Shown here: piece by piece, positions 21,795 through 32,799 of the stretch
Numbering within the stretch: the stretch's first letter is position 1
Layout of the letters: each line of letters opens with the position of its first letter
DNA from: Pectinophora gossypiella
Taxonomy: Eukaryota > Arthropoda > Insecta > Lepidoptera > Gelechiidae
Reading direction: 5' to 3'
Assembly: GCF_024362695.1 (NCBI RefSeq)
Contig: NC_065420.1
Coordinates: 12,129,420 to 12,193,419 of the forward strand
Length of the DNA stretch: 64,000 nucleotides
Notes under the pieces: generated by a model
What the model was told of the DNA's origin: nothing
Seen by the model: the letters and a program-made list of their open reading frames with translations, nothing else
Databases searched by the model: none
Translations under genes and position numbers: made by a program

Positions 21795-21941
21795 TGAGAT
21801 ATCCTGATATCACCGCCGTATTTATAGGGAGTAACAATGAAACGTCTATTACGGATCACGCCATTTATTCCACCGAATTGTCGGTAGCTCGCAAAACATA
21901 TATAAATAAGTACCTGCAATATCATTATAAAATATACTACA
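21795..21941 (-). repeat. 5' LTR
   Basis: Identical to the 3' LTR. It should contain the element's promoter; TATATAAAT near 21,899-21,907 (plus) is AT-rich but no clear TATA box can be assigned. Confidence 0.95.
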
Positions 21942-21956
21942 CGGTCAAACATCGTA

Positions 21957-22248
21957 CTCATCATCATCATCAGCTCATTAACGTCCCCACTGCTGGGGCA
22001 CGGGCCTTCCTTATGGATGGATTGGGAGAACGGGCCTTAAACCATCACGCGGGCCCAGTGCGGATTGATGGTTATTAACGACTGCTATACGGCCGGGACC
22101 AACGGCTTAACGTGCCTTCCGAAGCACGGAGGAGCTCGAGATGAAAACTTTTTTGTGGTCACCCATCCTATGACCAGCCTTTGCGAAAGTTGCTTAACTT
22201 CAACAATCGCAGACCGAGCGCGTGAACCGCTGCGCCACCGAGCTCCTC
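21957..22248 (-). mobile_element. full-length SINE (family A)
   Basis: The minus strand starts GAGGAGCTCGGTGGCGCAGC, has the core with the ACGGCTTAACGTGCC complement, and ends in a TGA run at the left. It sits 15 bp right of the Gypsy element, inside repeat F. Confidence 0.75.
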
Positions 22249-22352
22249 AATCATTGTTACTTACCTAATATATAAATAGAATTCGAAAATGAGTAGAAAA
22301 GTAAAATTAGATTGATTTTTGGTCATCTTAGACAGGCTGCTATTTCTAGTAT

Positions 22353-22387
22353 CATCATCATCAGCCGTATGACGCCCACTGCTGGGC
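22353..22387 (-). mobile_element. 35-bp retroelement insertion
   Basis: The minus strand carries only CCCAGCAGTGGGCGTCATAC and a TGATG-type tail. It is flanked by the perfect 11-bp duplication ATTTCTAGTAT (22342-22352, 22388-22398), which shows that this tiny fragment is a complete insertion event. Confidence 0.8.
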
Positions 22388-22440
22388 ATTTCTAGTATAG
22401 CATTTTATAATTTATCTTTAACCCAGTCAAATACCCAATT

Positions 22441-23510
22441 ATAATGACGCCTAAGTACATACAATAACTATGCGATGATACACAAAACACTATCTACGGC
22501 TTCCTGTCTCTCACACCCAGATATATTCCATAGTTATGAAAACATATGCAATTTCATCTCAGCCTAAAACATCCACAACGCTTACATAACAAGGGATGAT
22601 ATTACACGCCTGTTTCCAGATTCGGAGATCTCTATAAACATTGATCAGGTGTTTAATCCACAAGAGAATTCGTTAGAATTCTTTTTATAAACATACAGAC
22701 CACTTGCCTGTCTTGACTGGGTCAAAAATATTGAATGCCTACGTAAAAGTACCCAAACTAAAATGATTGAAAATAATACAGCTACCTACCTATCATGTTG
22801 ATTTAACAGAAAGCCCGGTGAAGTGTTGGTACTTAGTTCGTCTTGCGATGTATGTGTCGCAGGGATATGATAAAAACGGGGATTTGATCAATTCCCTAAG
22901 GGATTTGATGAAACAAAATTTGGATGCATTATCAGCTATTTCAAATGATATAATTATGATAAGTAATGGTTCATAATTTCACCACTGTTTACAAATAATT
23001 CGCTGGGCTCAGTGACTGAACTTTTGCTCTTTGATTGTATAAGTATTCCTACGCTGCGTTATCCCGCTATATTAATTATATAATATTAAATATCTCCTTT
23101 ATAGTCAAAGGTTGCCTGGAAGAATTTCTACTTAGCAATAAGGCCGCCTATTCTACTCTTTCTATTTCTTTCGTTTTTTGTAATTCCTGTTTGTACAATA
23201 AAGTATTTGTTATGTTATCCTAAATGCTGTATTAGGAAACAGTTCACCATATCAGTTATTCATTTACTCTCATAATCCTGCTGTGTCGTATTTGTTAAAT
23301 AACAAAGCCATAATTTATTCAGTAATCAAACAACCCTGTCTTCCTCCGTGACGGCGAGTCGTGAAGTTCGCAGGTTTGTGGTGAGGTGCTTGCGCAAGTC
23401 TTGTTATTATAGCCCGCAGCTATGAGTAAATACAAGTTTTAGGGTAGTTAGGTAAGTGAATAGCGACTATAGGAATATAATTTATCTAAATTTTGTCCAA
23501 TACAGACATA
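22441..23510. other. unassigned; retroelement 3' ends inside
   Basis: Fragments of repeat E (about 22,790-22,865) and a retroelement 3' end with GCCTGGAAGAATTTCTACTT and AATAAAG (about 23,105-23,215, also at 26.2 and 46.1 kb). No gene is seen. Confidence 0.4.
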
Positions 23511-23514
23511 TTGT

Positions 23515-23690
23515 ACAGGATGTTAGTGACATCGCAACGAATACTGAGGGGGATGATTCAGACCATGGTTTTGACTTGATATCACATGGAATTATCCGTC
23601 AAAAAATTCATGATTTTGTACCTTTTTAAATTAAGTTTTTTAAAACCCCTCGGTATTTGTTACTATGTCACTTACACCCACCCTACCCTG
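23515..23690. mobile_element. hairpin MITE, CAGGGTG family
   Basis: Left arm CAGGATGTTAGTGACATCGC, eroded right arm. Confidence 0.55.
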
Positions 23691-23729
23691 TTCACGTACA
23701 CACGTACAGGTAGCCATACAAGTACGTAC

Positions 23730-23935
23730 GGATGTTAGTGATACCGCATCGAATACTGAGGGGATGATTCAGACCATGATTCTCAGTTGATCAAGTGGAA
23801 TTTTCATTAAAGTTTCGGAGTTTTTTTTAATTATTTTGAGTTACATACTTTTGCGACGGTAAATTCCACTTGATATTAACTCAGAATCATGGTCTGAATC
23901 GTCCACCTCAGTATGCGTTACGATGTCACTCTACT
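23730..23935. mobile_element. hairpin MITE, CAGGGTG family
   Basis: Arms GATGATTCAGACCATGATTC and GAATCATGGTCTGAATCGTC in opposite orientation; termini eroded. Confidence 0.6.
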
Positions 23936-24560
23936 TCTTCTATCGTGTGGGTTGCGAGGTGGATTATCAACCTCATCAACCCTGGTGTCAGAGATTGAGC
24001 CGCCAAAGGCCCTTGACATGACTCATGTAACGACTACTTACTTAAATTAGTAAGTAGTAGCCGGAATCAACAGCTTAACTTGGCTACCGAAACACGGATC
24101 ATCTTACTTTCTAAAAATGAGGTGATCATTCTGTAATGGCCTAACCAAACTAGGGACATAACATATATAAACTGCCTATATACGTCCCACTGCTGGGCAC
24201 AGGCTTCCCCTCAATCAACCGGAGGGGGTATGGAGCATACTCCACCACGCTGCTCCAATGCGGGTTGATGGAGGTGTTTTTACGGCTAATAGCCGGGACC
24301 AACGGCTTAACGTGCCCTCCGAAGCACGGAATCATCTTACTTTTTCGGACAATCAGGTGATTCAAGCCTGAAAAGTCCTTGCCAAACAAAGGACAGTCTC
24401 ACAAAGTGATTTCGACTATGTCCCCATCGGGAATCGAACCCGGACCTCCAGATCGTGAGCCTAACGCTCTAACCACTAGACTACGGAGGCTGTTTAAATG
24501 AATCCATCAAACTAGGGATCATAAAGTAATTTTAGTGATAATGCCCCACCGGACATCAGT
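23935..24560 (-). repeat. SINE family B interrupted by SINE C
   Basis: The SINE B core runs to CCAAACTAGGGA at about 24,156 and resumes at about 24,508 as CAAACTAGGGATCATAAAGT. The interruption is SINE C. Confidence 0.65.
24157..24505 (-). mobile_element. SINE (family C) nested in SINE B
   Basis: A complete head (AGCCTCCGTAGTCTAGTGG on the minus strand), core and 3' tail. The 11-bp CAAACTAGGGA occurs at 24146-24156 and 24508-24518, consistent with a target duplication, though about 12 extra bases precede the second copy. Confidence 0.7.
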
Positions 24561-24639
24561 AAGTAGTAACCGGGACCAACGGCTTAATATGCCTTCCGAA
24601 GCACGATGTCACTAACACCCTGTATATTATATTACTTTC

Positions 24640-25390
24640 CATCGTTGGCGGTCCTAAATATAAAAAAGTAACAGTTTAAAACTGGCTGCCTAAAAAACCA
24701 GAACAATCCAAGCCCACTTACATGGATTCATTTTTATTTTCACTTATCCATCGGCCTTGGTGATATCGGTTTAAGTTTCGCAACCCCGCATTCTGTATAC
24801 ACAGATTATACCAACCAAGTCCTATCCGCGGATTTATCTCCACAAAACCATATTCAGAAACTTTAAAGTAATACAATTGAGCATAATCTTTTAAGCTTTA
24901 AGCCTGATGCACACTGAACCGGGAAAGCGGGACTAGCGTCCAGCCCGGAGACTCCATACGCAATCTCGTTCGTAACATAATATATGATACCTTCAATAGG
25001 GTCGTGTACTAGGTTCAAGATAAAATATGAAATTTTGATTACTAATAAATAAAGACAGATCTAGAACTAACGAAAAACTTTTTTTTCTATTTGACTTACT
25101 TATTTATGAATTTTAATCAAGAAAACCGTAAAATAAATCAAACACGTTTACTTTTTCATACAAATTCCATAGTCATATTTACCCAGGTCTGTGCAGCTAG
25201 CATTAAGGTTCTGAATCGGGATAATACTCTACAATAGGCCTTCTGTCCGTTTGTCCTACATTTGAAGATAAGGATTACGACGAAGTGTCTAATAGGTACT
25301 TAATATATAATAATATGTTGAGTGTGTTTAATTTTGCCTATTTTTCTTCTTTTTTTCTCTTTTGTGTATATTTTTTTTTTCTGTGTATTT
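24640..25390. other. no recognised feature
   Basis: AT-rich, with T-rich runs near 25,330-25,395. A fragment shared with 25.86 and 43.92 kb (AGATCTAGAACTAACGAAAA) lies at about 25,055. Confidence 0.4.
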
Positions 25391-25396
25391 TTTTCT

Positions 25397-25535
25397 CGCG
25401 TCAGATAGAGTACTGCGGGCGGAAGGCAAGGCAACCACTGCCATATTTTTCCCTTAAAAAGTTTCATGCAAAAAAAAGAAAAAAAAGTAGCATGGAGAAT
25501 GCAACACTGACAAGAGCGTGGCTCTTAAATTAGAG
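25397..25535 (+). mobile_element. LINE 3' terminal fragment
   Basis: GGCGGAAGGCAAGGCAACCA to GACAAGAGCGTGGCTCTTAA, as at 2.6 kb. Confidence 0.6.
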
Positions 25536-25654
25536 TGTGTGTATATATATATTTTTATTAGCTCCGTTTGTTAACAGTAAGTATTTTATTAACACTAGTC
25601 GTGTATTCAATAATTTTTTTTATACTTACAGTGACAGTTTTCTTCAGGGCAAAA

Positions 25655-25945
25655 GGTTAGTTTCCAACTAGTCATTTCAGTTACTTTTTACTAAACGTCA
25701 AAACACGATATGACTATAGAATTTGTATGAAAAAGCAACCTGTGACGTCATAGAAGAACGTGACAAAATGTCGCACTTATTATTACATTTTTCTTTATTT
25801 AAATTCATAAATAAGTTGCTTAAATAGAAAAAAAGAAAACATTTTTTGTCACCTTTAGATCTGTGTCACCTTTAGATCTCTCTGTCTTTATTTAGTAATC
25901 AGAATTTCATAATTTATGTTTGACCTAGGTAACTACCCAATTACG
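25655..25945. repeat. non-autonomous repeat G
   Basis: Contains AAGCAACCTGTGACGTCATA and CACCTTTAGATCT. Related copies lie at 40,105-40,260, 48,565-48,760 and 60,770-61,025. It resembles repeat F in layout (TACTTTTTACGAAACGTCAA versus TGCTTTTTACTAAACGTCAA). Confidence 0.6.
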
Positions 25946-26149
25946 AAGAAGAAATTATAATAAAGATAGTATCTACTTACGGCAGTTTTAATTAAATTCT
26001 CAAATAGTTCCGTATGTCGGTTCCGTTTTACCTTTTTGCTTTAATTTGCGGAACGAACGAGAACCGTAGAGACATCTCTATAGTAATTATTAACGTGGGA
26101 GTTTGAAGCTAATTCCCTTATTGAAGTAACATACTTAAATACAGAAACA

Positions 26150-26430
26150 ATACATTTTAAAAAAGATGATAATGATGATGGTGGTAATCGCCTGGAAGAA
26201 ATTGCTGCAGAGCAATAAGGTCGTCCATTGGTCTCTTCTTCTTCTAATGCTTTTATCCCCTGTTGGAATATAGACCTCGAATAACAGTTTTCCACTCGAA
26301 CTCCTCGCAGTCTCTGCGGCTTCCACACCATCGCTTCGATTCGCCCATTTTGTACTGTTGCTAAATGTTTTTATAAAATGATTGTTTTTTTTGTGCGCTA
26401 TAAAGTATATTTGATTTGATTTGAAAGACT
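26150..26430. repeat. retroelement scraps
   Basis: A CGCCTGGAAGAAATTGCTGC retroelement 3' segment and a TTTGATTTGATTTGA tail-like run. No intact frame. Confidence 0.4.
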
Positions 26431-26439
26431 TCACGATTC

Positions 26440-26660
26440 ACTCTCTAGCGTTATCCCGTTTCCACAGGGTCCGCTTACCTAACCTGAAGGTTTTACAGGT
26501 CCAGATTTTTACGGAAGCGACTGCCTATTTGGCTGTCTAACCCGCAAAGGGAAAACCAGCCAACATAGTTTTAGGTCGCATAGCTCCGAAACGCATATCT
26601 CGGAAATTCGGATTTCCTCACGATGATCGATTAAATAGTGTAGACAAATTAATTATTGTT
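26440..26660. repeat. dispersed repeat (GTCCGCTTACCTAACCTGAA family)
   Basis: Copy of the family at 2.9 kb, including AAACGCATATCTCGGAAATT. Confidence 0.6.
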
Positions 26661-27284
26661 ACTATTTTTGTTTTAATATCATTTTTTTGTAATTTCCAGA
26701 ATGATGTCATATTTTTTGTGATTTTCAGTATTTGTGCCCGGTTTATGGCAATAGGTTCGCCCCTATTACGTGGGATTTAAACATAACCGGCGAAGAGTGT
26801 GTGTATATTTTAACAACTATGCCTAGCCTACCCCTTCGGAATACACACGTGATGTTATGTTATTTTTTTAATTACAATAAAGATTTTCCAATCAGTAGGT
26901 ACCTACCTATGTTAGCCAACTGTTTGCGGTAAGCAAATACGGAAGGAAATCACATGAGAAATTCAATCTTCGGAATTGGCTTCGAGGTGTAAGGCTGAAT
27001 TCAGTTACGTTTGAGTATTAAACTTTTCACGACACACGATACTATATATATTCTATATATTCCTACTACTACACTCCCACTACACACACAACTACACTAC
27101 ACTACACTTCCTATTACTATTATATTCTACATAGTATCTACATATATATTTCCCTACTTATTCTGTTGTATTTGTGTATAGTTTATTATTTTCTCTGTAG
27201 TAGCTATGATTAGGTATTGATAGGTTAATATTAATTATTAAGTATAGTATATCAGAAATCAGAATCAGAAATCCGCCACCAGGC
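26661..27284. other. no clear gene
   Basis: A small repeat with GGCAATAGGTTCGCCCCTAT at about 26,748 recurs at 12.49 and 36.39 kb. The rest is AT-rich. Confidence 0.4.
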
Positions 27285-27505
27285 ACACTTCAAGACCCCG
27301 ATACCGACCCCGCCGGCGTGGTCGACGATATCGCTATCGCGTCCACTAGGTTCGATTAATTATTGTTTCAAATATAATCCTCTCAGACGACGCCCTGAGC
27401 CGAGGTTCGCACCTGGACACCCTCAGGCCTTTTGCCTTAAATTTTGCACCGAGTCAGCACTCCCCATTTGTCCGGCCAAGTAGTTAATGCCATTTACGGC
27501 AAATG
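27285..27505 (-). repeat. repeat D, minus-strand copy
   Basis: CCTCTCAGACGACGCCCTGA and the TTTGTCCGGCCAAGTAGTTA block in reverse orientation. Confidence 0.6.
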
Positions 27506-27540
27506 TACCATAATACTTATTGTTACATAAATTCTATGTC

Positions 27541-27636
27541 ATCATCATCATCATCATCAGCTGTACGACGCTCACTGCTGGGCATAGGCCTCCCCCAAGG
27601 ATCTCCACGACGATCGGTCCTGCGCTGCCCGCATCC
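27541..27636 (-). mobile_element. short retroelement insertion (TGA-tailed)
   Basis: A 96-bp fragment with GGCCTATGCCCAGCAGTGAG and a TGA run on the minus strand. It is flanked by the perfect 12-bp duplication AAATTCTATGTC (27529-27540, 27637-27648). Confidence 0.85.
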
Positions 27637-27649
27637 AAATTCTATGTCT

Positions 27650-28319
27650 TTTATTACAAAAAAATCTTCATTAAGTATTATTTTACACACAACAATGTAA
27701 TGTAACAGCTGATACCTATAGCATGCGTGTGTTATAAACGGAACTACATAATAATATTTTATTAGACAACATAAGATTTTATCACAGTAGTAAAGTAAAT
27801 AAAATGTGATTAAAGAAGACCCGGTTACCATACCAAAACGGTTACGTATTATATTTCGGCCTAGTTCGTGATCTACTAATTATTATTCTTTGGGTCTGTC
27901 GGACGAACATCCGAATATACGATAGAAAAAAATTGCAAATAAAAATACTCACTTTTCGACAGATGGTGCCTCGAAAAATATTACTGCACTGAACTCACAC
28001 ATCACACAAACGCACAATAAAAAAATAACACTGCGTTCTACACATTATTATTAACAAAAAAATATCAACACATAAATTTCACACAAAAATTGTATCGAAA
28101 AAAACCTCGTAACTATGTAATTTACGAAACAAACGTTCCGGTGAAAAGGCGCGAAAAATTATCGTCAAATCAATTTTCTATTACGAATAACTTTTATTGC
28201 TATCTACCTACTTGAATTAATCAAAAACTTTTTATGCGACTTGTAAATTATTGATAAGATTTATAAATAATTTTAGTGTTTAAAATGAGTAGTGGATTTT
28301 GAAATGATATTTAAAAGTG
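27650..28319. other. no recognised feature
   Basis: AT-rich, apparently single-copy sequence within this window. Confidence 0.4.
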
Positions 28320-28470
28320 TGTCATGCGGGTCGCGCCGGCTGCGTTCGTTTTATTGCGTAAGTCGCGCGCGTGCAGTCACTGTGAGGCAGCCATGGAAAC
28401 TGAAAGTGGTTTCCCGCCGAAGCGCCGAGCCCCTCCTTGATGCTACCGCAGTTAGGTAATGGCGAATAAT
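28320..28470. other. GC-rich island of unknown role
   Basis: CpG-rich sequence (GTCGCGCCGGCTGCG, GTCGCGCGCGTGCAG) in an AT-rich setting. A 15-codon frame METESGFPPKRRAPP (28,393-28,440, plus) begins in a good start context (GCAGCCATGG). It could be a promoter and first exon or part of a mobile element. No downstream exon was found. Confidence 0.25.
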
Positions 28471-28593
28471 TTCCATTAATCCCCATTTGAACCGTACATC
28501 CGCTGCTTTTGTTGTTAATGAACGTTCTGTTGACACAGCGTCTCGGGTTATTAAGGTCCAACGCTCAAAATATTCACGAAAATATTCAATGAG

Positions 28594-28760
28594 GGATGCG
28601 GGCAGCGCAGGACCGATCGTCGTGGAGATCCTTGGGGGAGGCCTATGCCCAGCAGTGGGCGTCATACGGCTGATGATGATGATGCTCCATACCCCCTCCG
28701 GTTGATTGAGGGAAGACCTGTGCCCAGCAGTGGGACGTTTATAGGCTGTTTATGTTATGT
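28594..28760 (+). mobile_element. TGA-tailed retroelement fragment and SINE C fragment
   Basis: 28,594-28,684 is the same family as 27,541-27,636 in plus orientation. 28,685-28,760 is the 3' end of SINE C (CCCTCCGGTTGATTGAGGGA). Confidence 0.6.
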
Positions 28761-29944
28761 ATAGTAAAGGTACTATTCAATATTTCAAATTACAGTAAAT
28801 GTTACCAACATAGTTTTTTCTAAGATAACGAACAGGTGTTGGATAAATGCGTATTTTCTTTTGTCTAATTTGTATTATCACTGAATGACTGAACTCTACG
28901 TACGTACGTGACTTTGATAAGTAAACTAAACAAAAGAAAAATTACGCAGATATTTATTATTTTGGTTTCTTTTTAGCGACGAATCATATCAGTAATTATA
29001 ATAAATATAATTAAAATAATGTACTTACCTACTTATTTATTTAATCAGAATTTTAAATAAACCAAACATTTTTAAAGTGCGTCCTCTGTGCCAATAGATA
29101 AGAGTATTTGTACGAGTAAATTTCGTACCAATGCGTGTTAATTAGCCTGCATAAAAATACGTCCCAGATAGTGAACGTCGAACGACTTAGTCCAATATGT
29201 ACCTTTCGCAAGATTTTTGCGTAAGGGGCTTTCTACGAAAGAGACCTTTTGCGAAAAGTATAGAATCATAGGAGAGCTTCTCCTTAATAACAATCAAAAA
29301 CACCTAGCTATACGTTTTTTCTTCGCTTCGCGGTTCTTCGAGTTTTTACCGTCACACGGATCGCTATTGTTGATTCGCCATCCGCTGTGGTTTACTCCCA
29401 CAAGATTATTTTAAAGCCTAATACACACAGACGTGGTACTGCAAGCGATGAGGACCGGGAGATTGTATTAAACGCCACGTCACGCCGGTCTATACGAATG
29501 TGTGTACACAAACTTGACAAACTCGAAAAATACGACAATATCCGCCTCCAAAACGCCCCCGCACTGCCTCTATGTGTATCGGTCTTTACAGGGAAATATG
29601 TAATATCATTGTTTACGGTTAACATATCAGTCAGAGAATTACAATCAGACAATACAACGAAAACACTCGGCAGGATGTTTCAGATTGGTGTTTTGGTTAC
29701 GGAGAGCTTTTGTTTCAGAGTATCAGAAGAGCCATATTGATTTGTTTAAGTACTCGTTGAATATAAGTATATTTCCAATGGAAGGTAGGATTGAAAGTCC
29801 ACTGTAGATGTCTTGATCACGATATGACGCGGTGAATTAAAAAAAAAGTTGTGTTGTATTTTCATTCGTCATTTGTGTGGTGTGTAAGCGCCAATGCAGT
29901 TGGTTAAAACGTTCTCAAAAAAAGTTTGAAATATTTATACTGTT
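28761..29944. other. no recognised feature
   Basis: Frames of 117 codons (29,387-29,740, plus) and 86 codons (29,392-29,652, minus) overlap each other and show no family motif. They are not called. Confidence 0.4.
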
Positions 29945-30050
29945 CCCCAATGGAGCAGTGTGGTGGAGTATGCTCCATACCCTCTCCGGTTGATTGAGGG
30001 GAGGCTTGTGCCGAGTGGGACATATATAGGCTGTTTATGTTATGTTATAT
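29945..30050 (+). repeat. SINE family C, 3' end
   Basis: GGAGCAGTGTGGTGGAGTAT to a TTATGTTATGTTA tail. Confidence 0.65.
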
Positions 30051-32040
30051 TTATTACCCGATACCCAAATTTATTAACACTTTTGTGTTGCTCTGTCTTA
30101 GGTACCTTTATTTGCTATTTCCTAACATAAGAGTACGAATACGTAAGTATATTGAAATAAAAAGGCCAAAAATTTTATTTAACATTTTATTTGTCGAATT
30201 GTTGACAAAAAATATCGCTATGTCCATTGATAAATAATTATAATCTTATTTACAATACAACATCATAGTAGTGATGACACCACAACCAATGTATACAGTT
30301 TTACATTTTATTTTACTAGCTTTGGTTGTAGTGTGAACACTAGACAAACCTGAGGGAACCCTTGTTACATAATATACTAGTATTCTACATACTAGCCGTA
30401 GTATATTAGTTACTTCATGGTACTATACGCATCAATCACCTCGAATCACATTCTACCTGACTTTTGTATAACTGTATAAATAATCATAAAGATTTTCTAT
30501 TTGATGGATAAATAATTCATATAAATGATACAAATATTCTATTTTTTTATTTTTGATCATGATATTTTATACCATAAGACAATAGTTAAAACGTAAGCTG
30601 GCTTTGTAAACGTGGCATCCAAAAGCTTTATCGACGCCCAAGCCACAGCACTTTTTTTTGATGGTGCAGATTAGGGCAACCACCGATTCAACTTTAACTT
30701 CATTTGACAGTACTAAAACTAACTCTATCTCTTTCTTGCTGTTATTGTAACTGAAGGACGGCAATACTTGCCATCTTTCTGTAATGTAAGTCAGTGGCAA
30801 AACAGACTAGTAACTTTGAACACCTCTATCCAAAACAAACACAATTATTATCATAACACGGTCCCCTCGCAGACTGAACCATCTCTCTATAGTTTACAAC
30901 TACTAACGTCTCTTATTAATATCAGGTTACACAATTACTTTATAACACGAGATTGTCATCTTCAAACTAATCCATAAAAAATATACAAATTCAGAATATA
31001 AAAAGACATATAACAGATATGATAAAGAACACAATTTCGAGATATCGAAATAAAGAGGAACATATTTTTTTTTTAGTGCAGCCATTGGCTTGACAACAAA
31101 TTGCATCGTACTTGCAAATTAATTAGCCATTTCATAAAACTGCTTATTACTCATTAACAAGTCGAATATGACAATACTGGCCAGTATACTCGTAATTGGA
31201 CGAATTCATCAAAATTTTTAAAACAGTGTTATATTTCAAACAGTCGTACGAAATGGAATCCTGAGTATCTTTTGATAAAGAATGTCTTAGCTGTTTATGT
31301 TTCGACGGCACTTTAAAAAAAAAAGAAGTTGAAGATTTCGTTAAAAATGTAAATTACAATTGTCACTTTTCAAATTGAGAACTCTCAAATTACTTCGCTA
31401 AAAGACACTCAGATTTAATAAGTTTTCATTGCACTGAATAAGAGTAAGGCAGGATATTGTTCTTTCTTTCGTCGTTAACATTTCAATATTGGCAAGAAGC
31501 ATTTTTTTATGCATAATGTGGACAACAGAAATCACTCTGTTTTAAAAGCTATAATTTGTAATTGCAAGGGGCTTTTGTATAAGCTTCTAATGAATTTGAA
31601 AAGGCTTTCGACGAGATAAGATTACCAAAACCATCGCATTTCCTTTAAAATTATCATCTACTTTTTATTATAAGTTCGATTTCATTAAACTCCTGGGTTT
31701 TTTTTTTACGTTAAGTAAAAACTTACATGAGCTGATTTATCTAATAATTGTTTCCATGGCTACTATATTCAGTGCATAAAACTAGATATGTAATGTATTT
31801 AGCAACTTTGGAACTAAAGTGTACTTTGTAATGTTAATAAGAACTAGCTTAAAATAACTTGGCACAAAGTTACTATTATATTTCTTTTATATTATTGGAT
31901 GATATACAATATTCGTACATGATACTTTGAATGTTTTAAAAACTGTATAATCAAGATTATCGGATCAGTAATCGGTCACACCGAATGTGATCACCGCAAA
32001 AAATACCACACTAACTTTAAAATCACAATATCAAGCATTT
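30051..32040. other. repeat-poor AT-rich stretch
   Basis: None of the SINE, LINE or MITE families of this window were recognised here. No coding frame above 77 codons. Long T and A runs at about 30,650, 31,067 and 31,700. Confidence 0.4.
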
Positions 32041-32043
32041 TTG

Positions 32044-32268
32044 ACCAAGATCAGCGGCGAGGCGAGCACTTTCTAATAACACTGAAAAAATAACTTTAAT
32101 ACGATTCTCGTGAAGTGCAATATTATTCGACAACGCCAAGCTACTCGCGTTGGCTCGATTCACCGCGAGCCGATATTTGGGACGGAGAAGTTTGCACTTT
32201 ATGAAAATGGTGATAAAGTTAATTTTTCAGTGTTATCAGAAAGTTCTCACTTCGTTGCAGCGCTTGGT
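32044..32268. repeat. degenerate long inverted repeat
   Basis: The arm 32,044-32,120 is the inverse of 32,192-32,268 (77 bp each, about 78 percent identical by eye; core TTTTTCAGTGTTAT). It is probably an old hairpin MITE. Confidence 0.6.
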
Positions 32269-32664
32269 GGTAAGTTATTTTTGTGAAATGCTAGATGTCG
32301 CCAACTACTTCCGCGTGAATTTGCCACCCCTTTTTACCCATTTAGGGGTTGAATGTCGCTAATTCCCGTCTTAATGAGCACTTACGCTCATGGGGGGAGG
32401 GGGTATGTTCTTAAAAGGAACCCCATTTGCAAAATTTGAGACTCCTAGCAGTTTCAGTTTCTAAAATTTCGTGATTAACCAGTGTGTGGTATTTCGCTTA
32501 TATAAAGGTATATATCCAAGTTTGAGTGAAGTACTTCAGAGTACCATGTACCTAATAAAATGTCCCAGTATTTACAGTATACTACGATATAATAACATAT
32601 CTTATAGTATATTCTATAATCATTATAACCAGGTACTCGATGAGATAAGTACGTTACATTAATC

Positions 32665-32799
32665 TGGGGGGTTAAAATGGCCACATCGAAGCAATTCATC
32701 TAAAAAAAGCAATATTGCTATTTGACATTTGTTTGCATGTCAAATTGCAATATTGCTTTTTCAGATGAATTGATTCGGCGTAGCCTTTTTAACTCCCCT
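32665..32799. mobile_element. hairpin MITE, GGCCACATCGAAGCAATT family
   Basis: Second copy of the family at 13.8 kb, from GGGGGGTTAAAATGGCCACA to GTAGCCTTTTTAACTCCCC. Confidence 0.7.

Larger units (their letters stand above)
17089..21941 (-). mobile_element. complete Ty3/Gypsy-type LTR retrotransposon
   Basis: A 4.85-kb element with identical 147-bp LTRs, an uninterrupted gag-pol frame and the 5-bp target duplication CGGTC (17084-17088 and 21942-21946). The LTRs start TG and end CA on the minus strand. The leader between 5' LTR and ATG is 67 nt; the region between the stop and the 3' LTR is 352 nt. No env-like frame is present. The protein order (protease, reverse transcriptase, RNase H, integrase) is that of the Ty3/Gypsy group. 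Intact structure and LTR identity indicate a recent insertion. Confidence 0.95.
16977..22440 (+). repeat. non-autonomous repeat F broken by three nested insertions
   Basis: The ends CTACTTAACAACCTAGTCAA (16,977) and TTATCTTTAACCCAGTCAAA (about 22,412) match the copy at 55,515-55,980 and the minus-strand copy at 39,795-40,010. The element is split by the LTR retrotransposon (17,089-21,941), SINE A (about 21,957-22,248) and a 35-bp retroelement scrap (22,353-22,387). Confidence 0.7.

Noticed and set aside
28351..28665. 104-codon minus-strand frame
   Set aside because: Its first third is the reverse of a TGA-tailed retroelement fragment and the rest shows no domain.
29387..29740. Overlapping frames of 117 (plus) and 86 (minus) codons
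   Set aside because: Frames on both strands overlap and neither shows a family motif.
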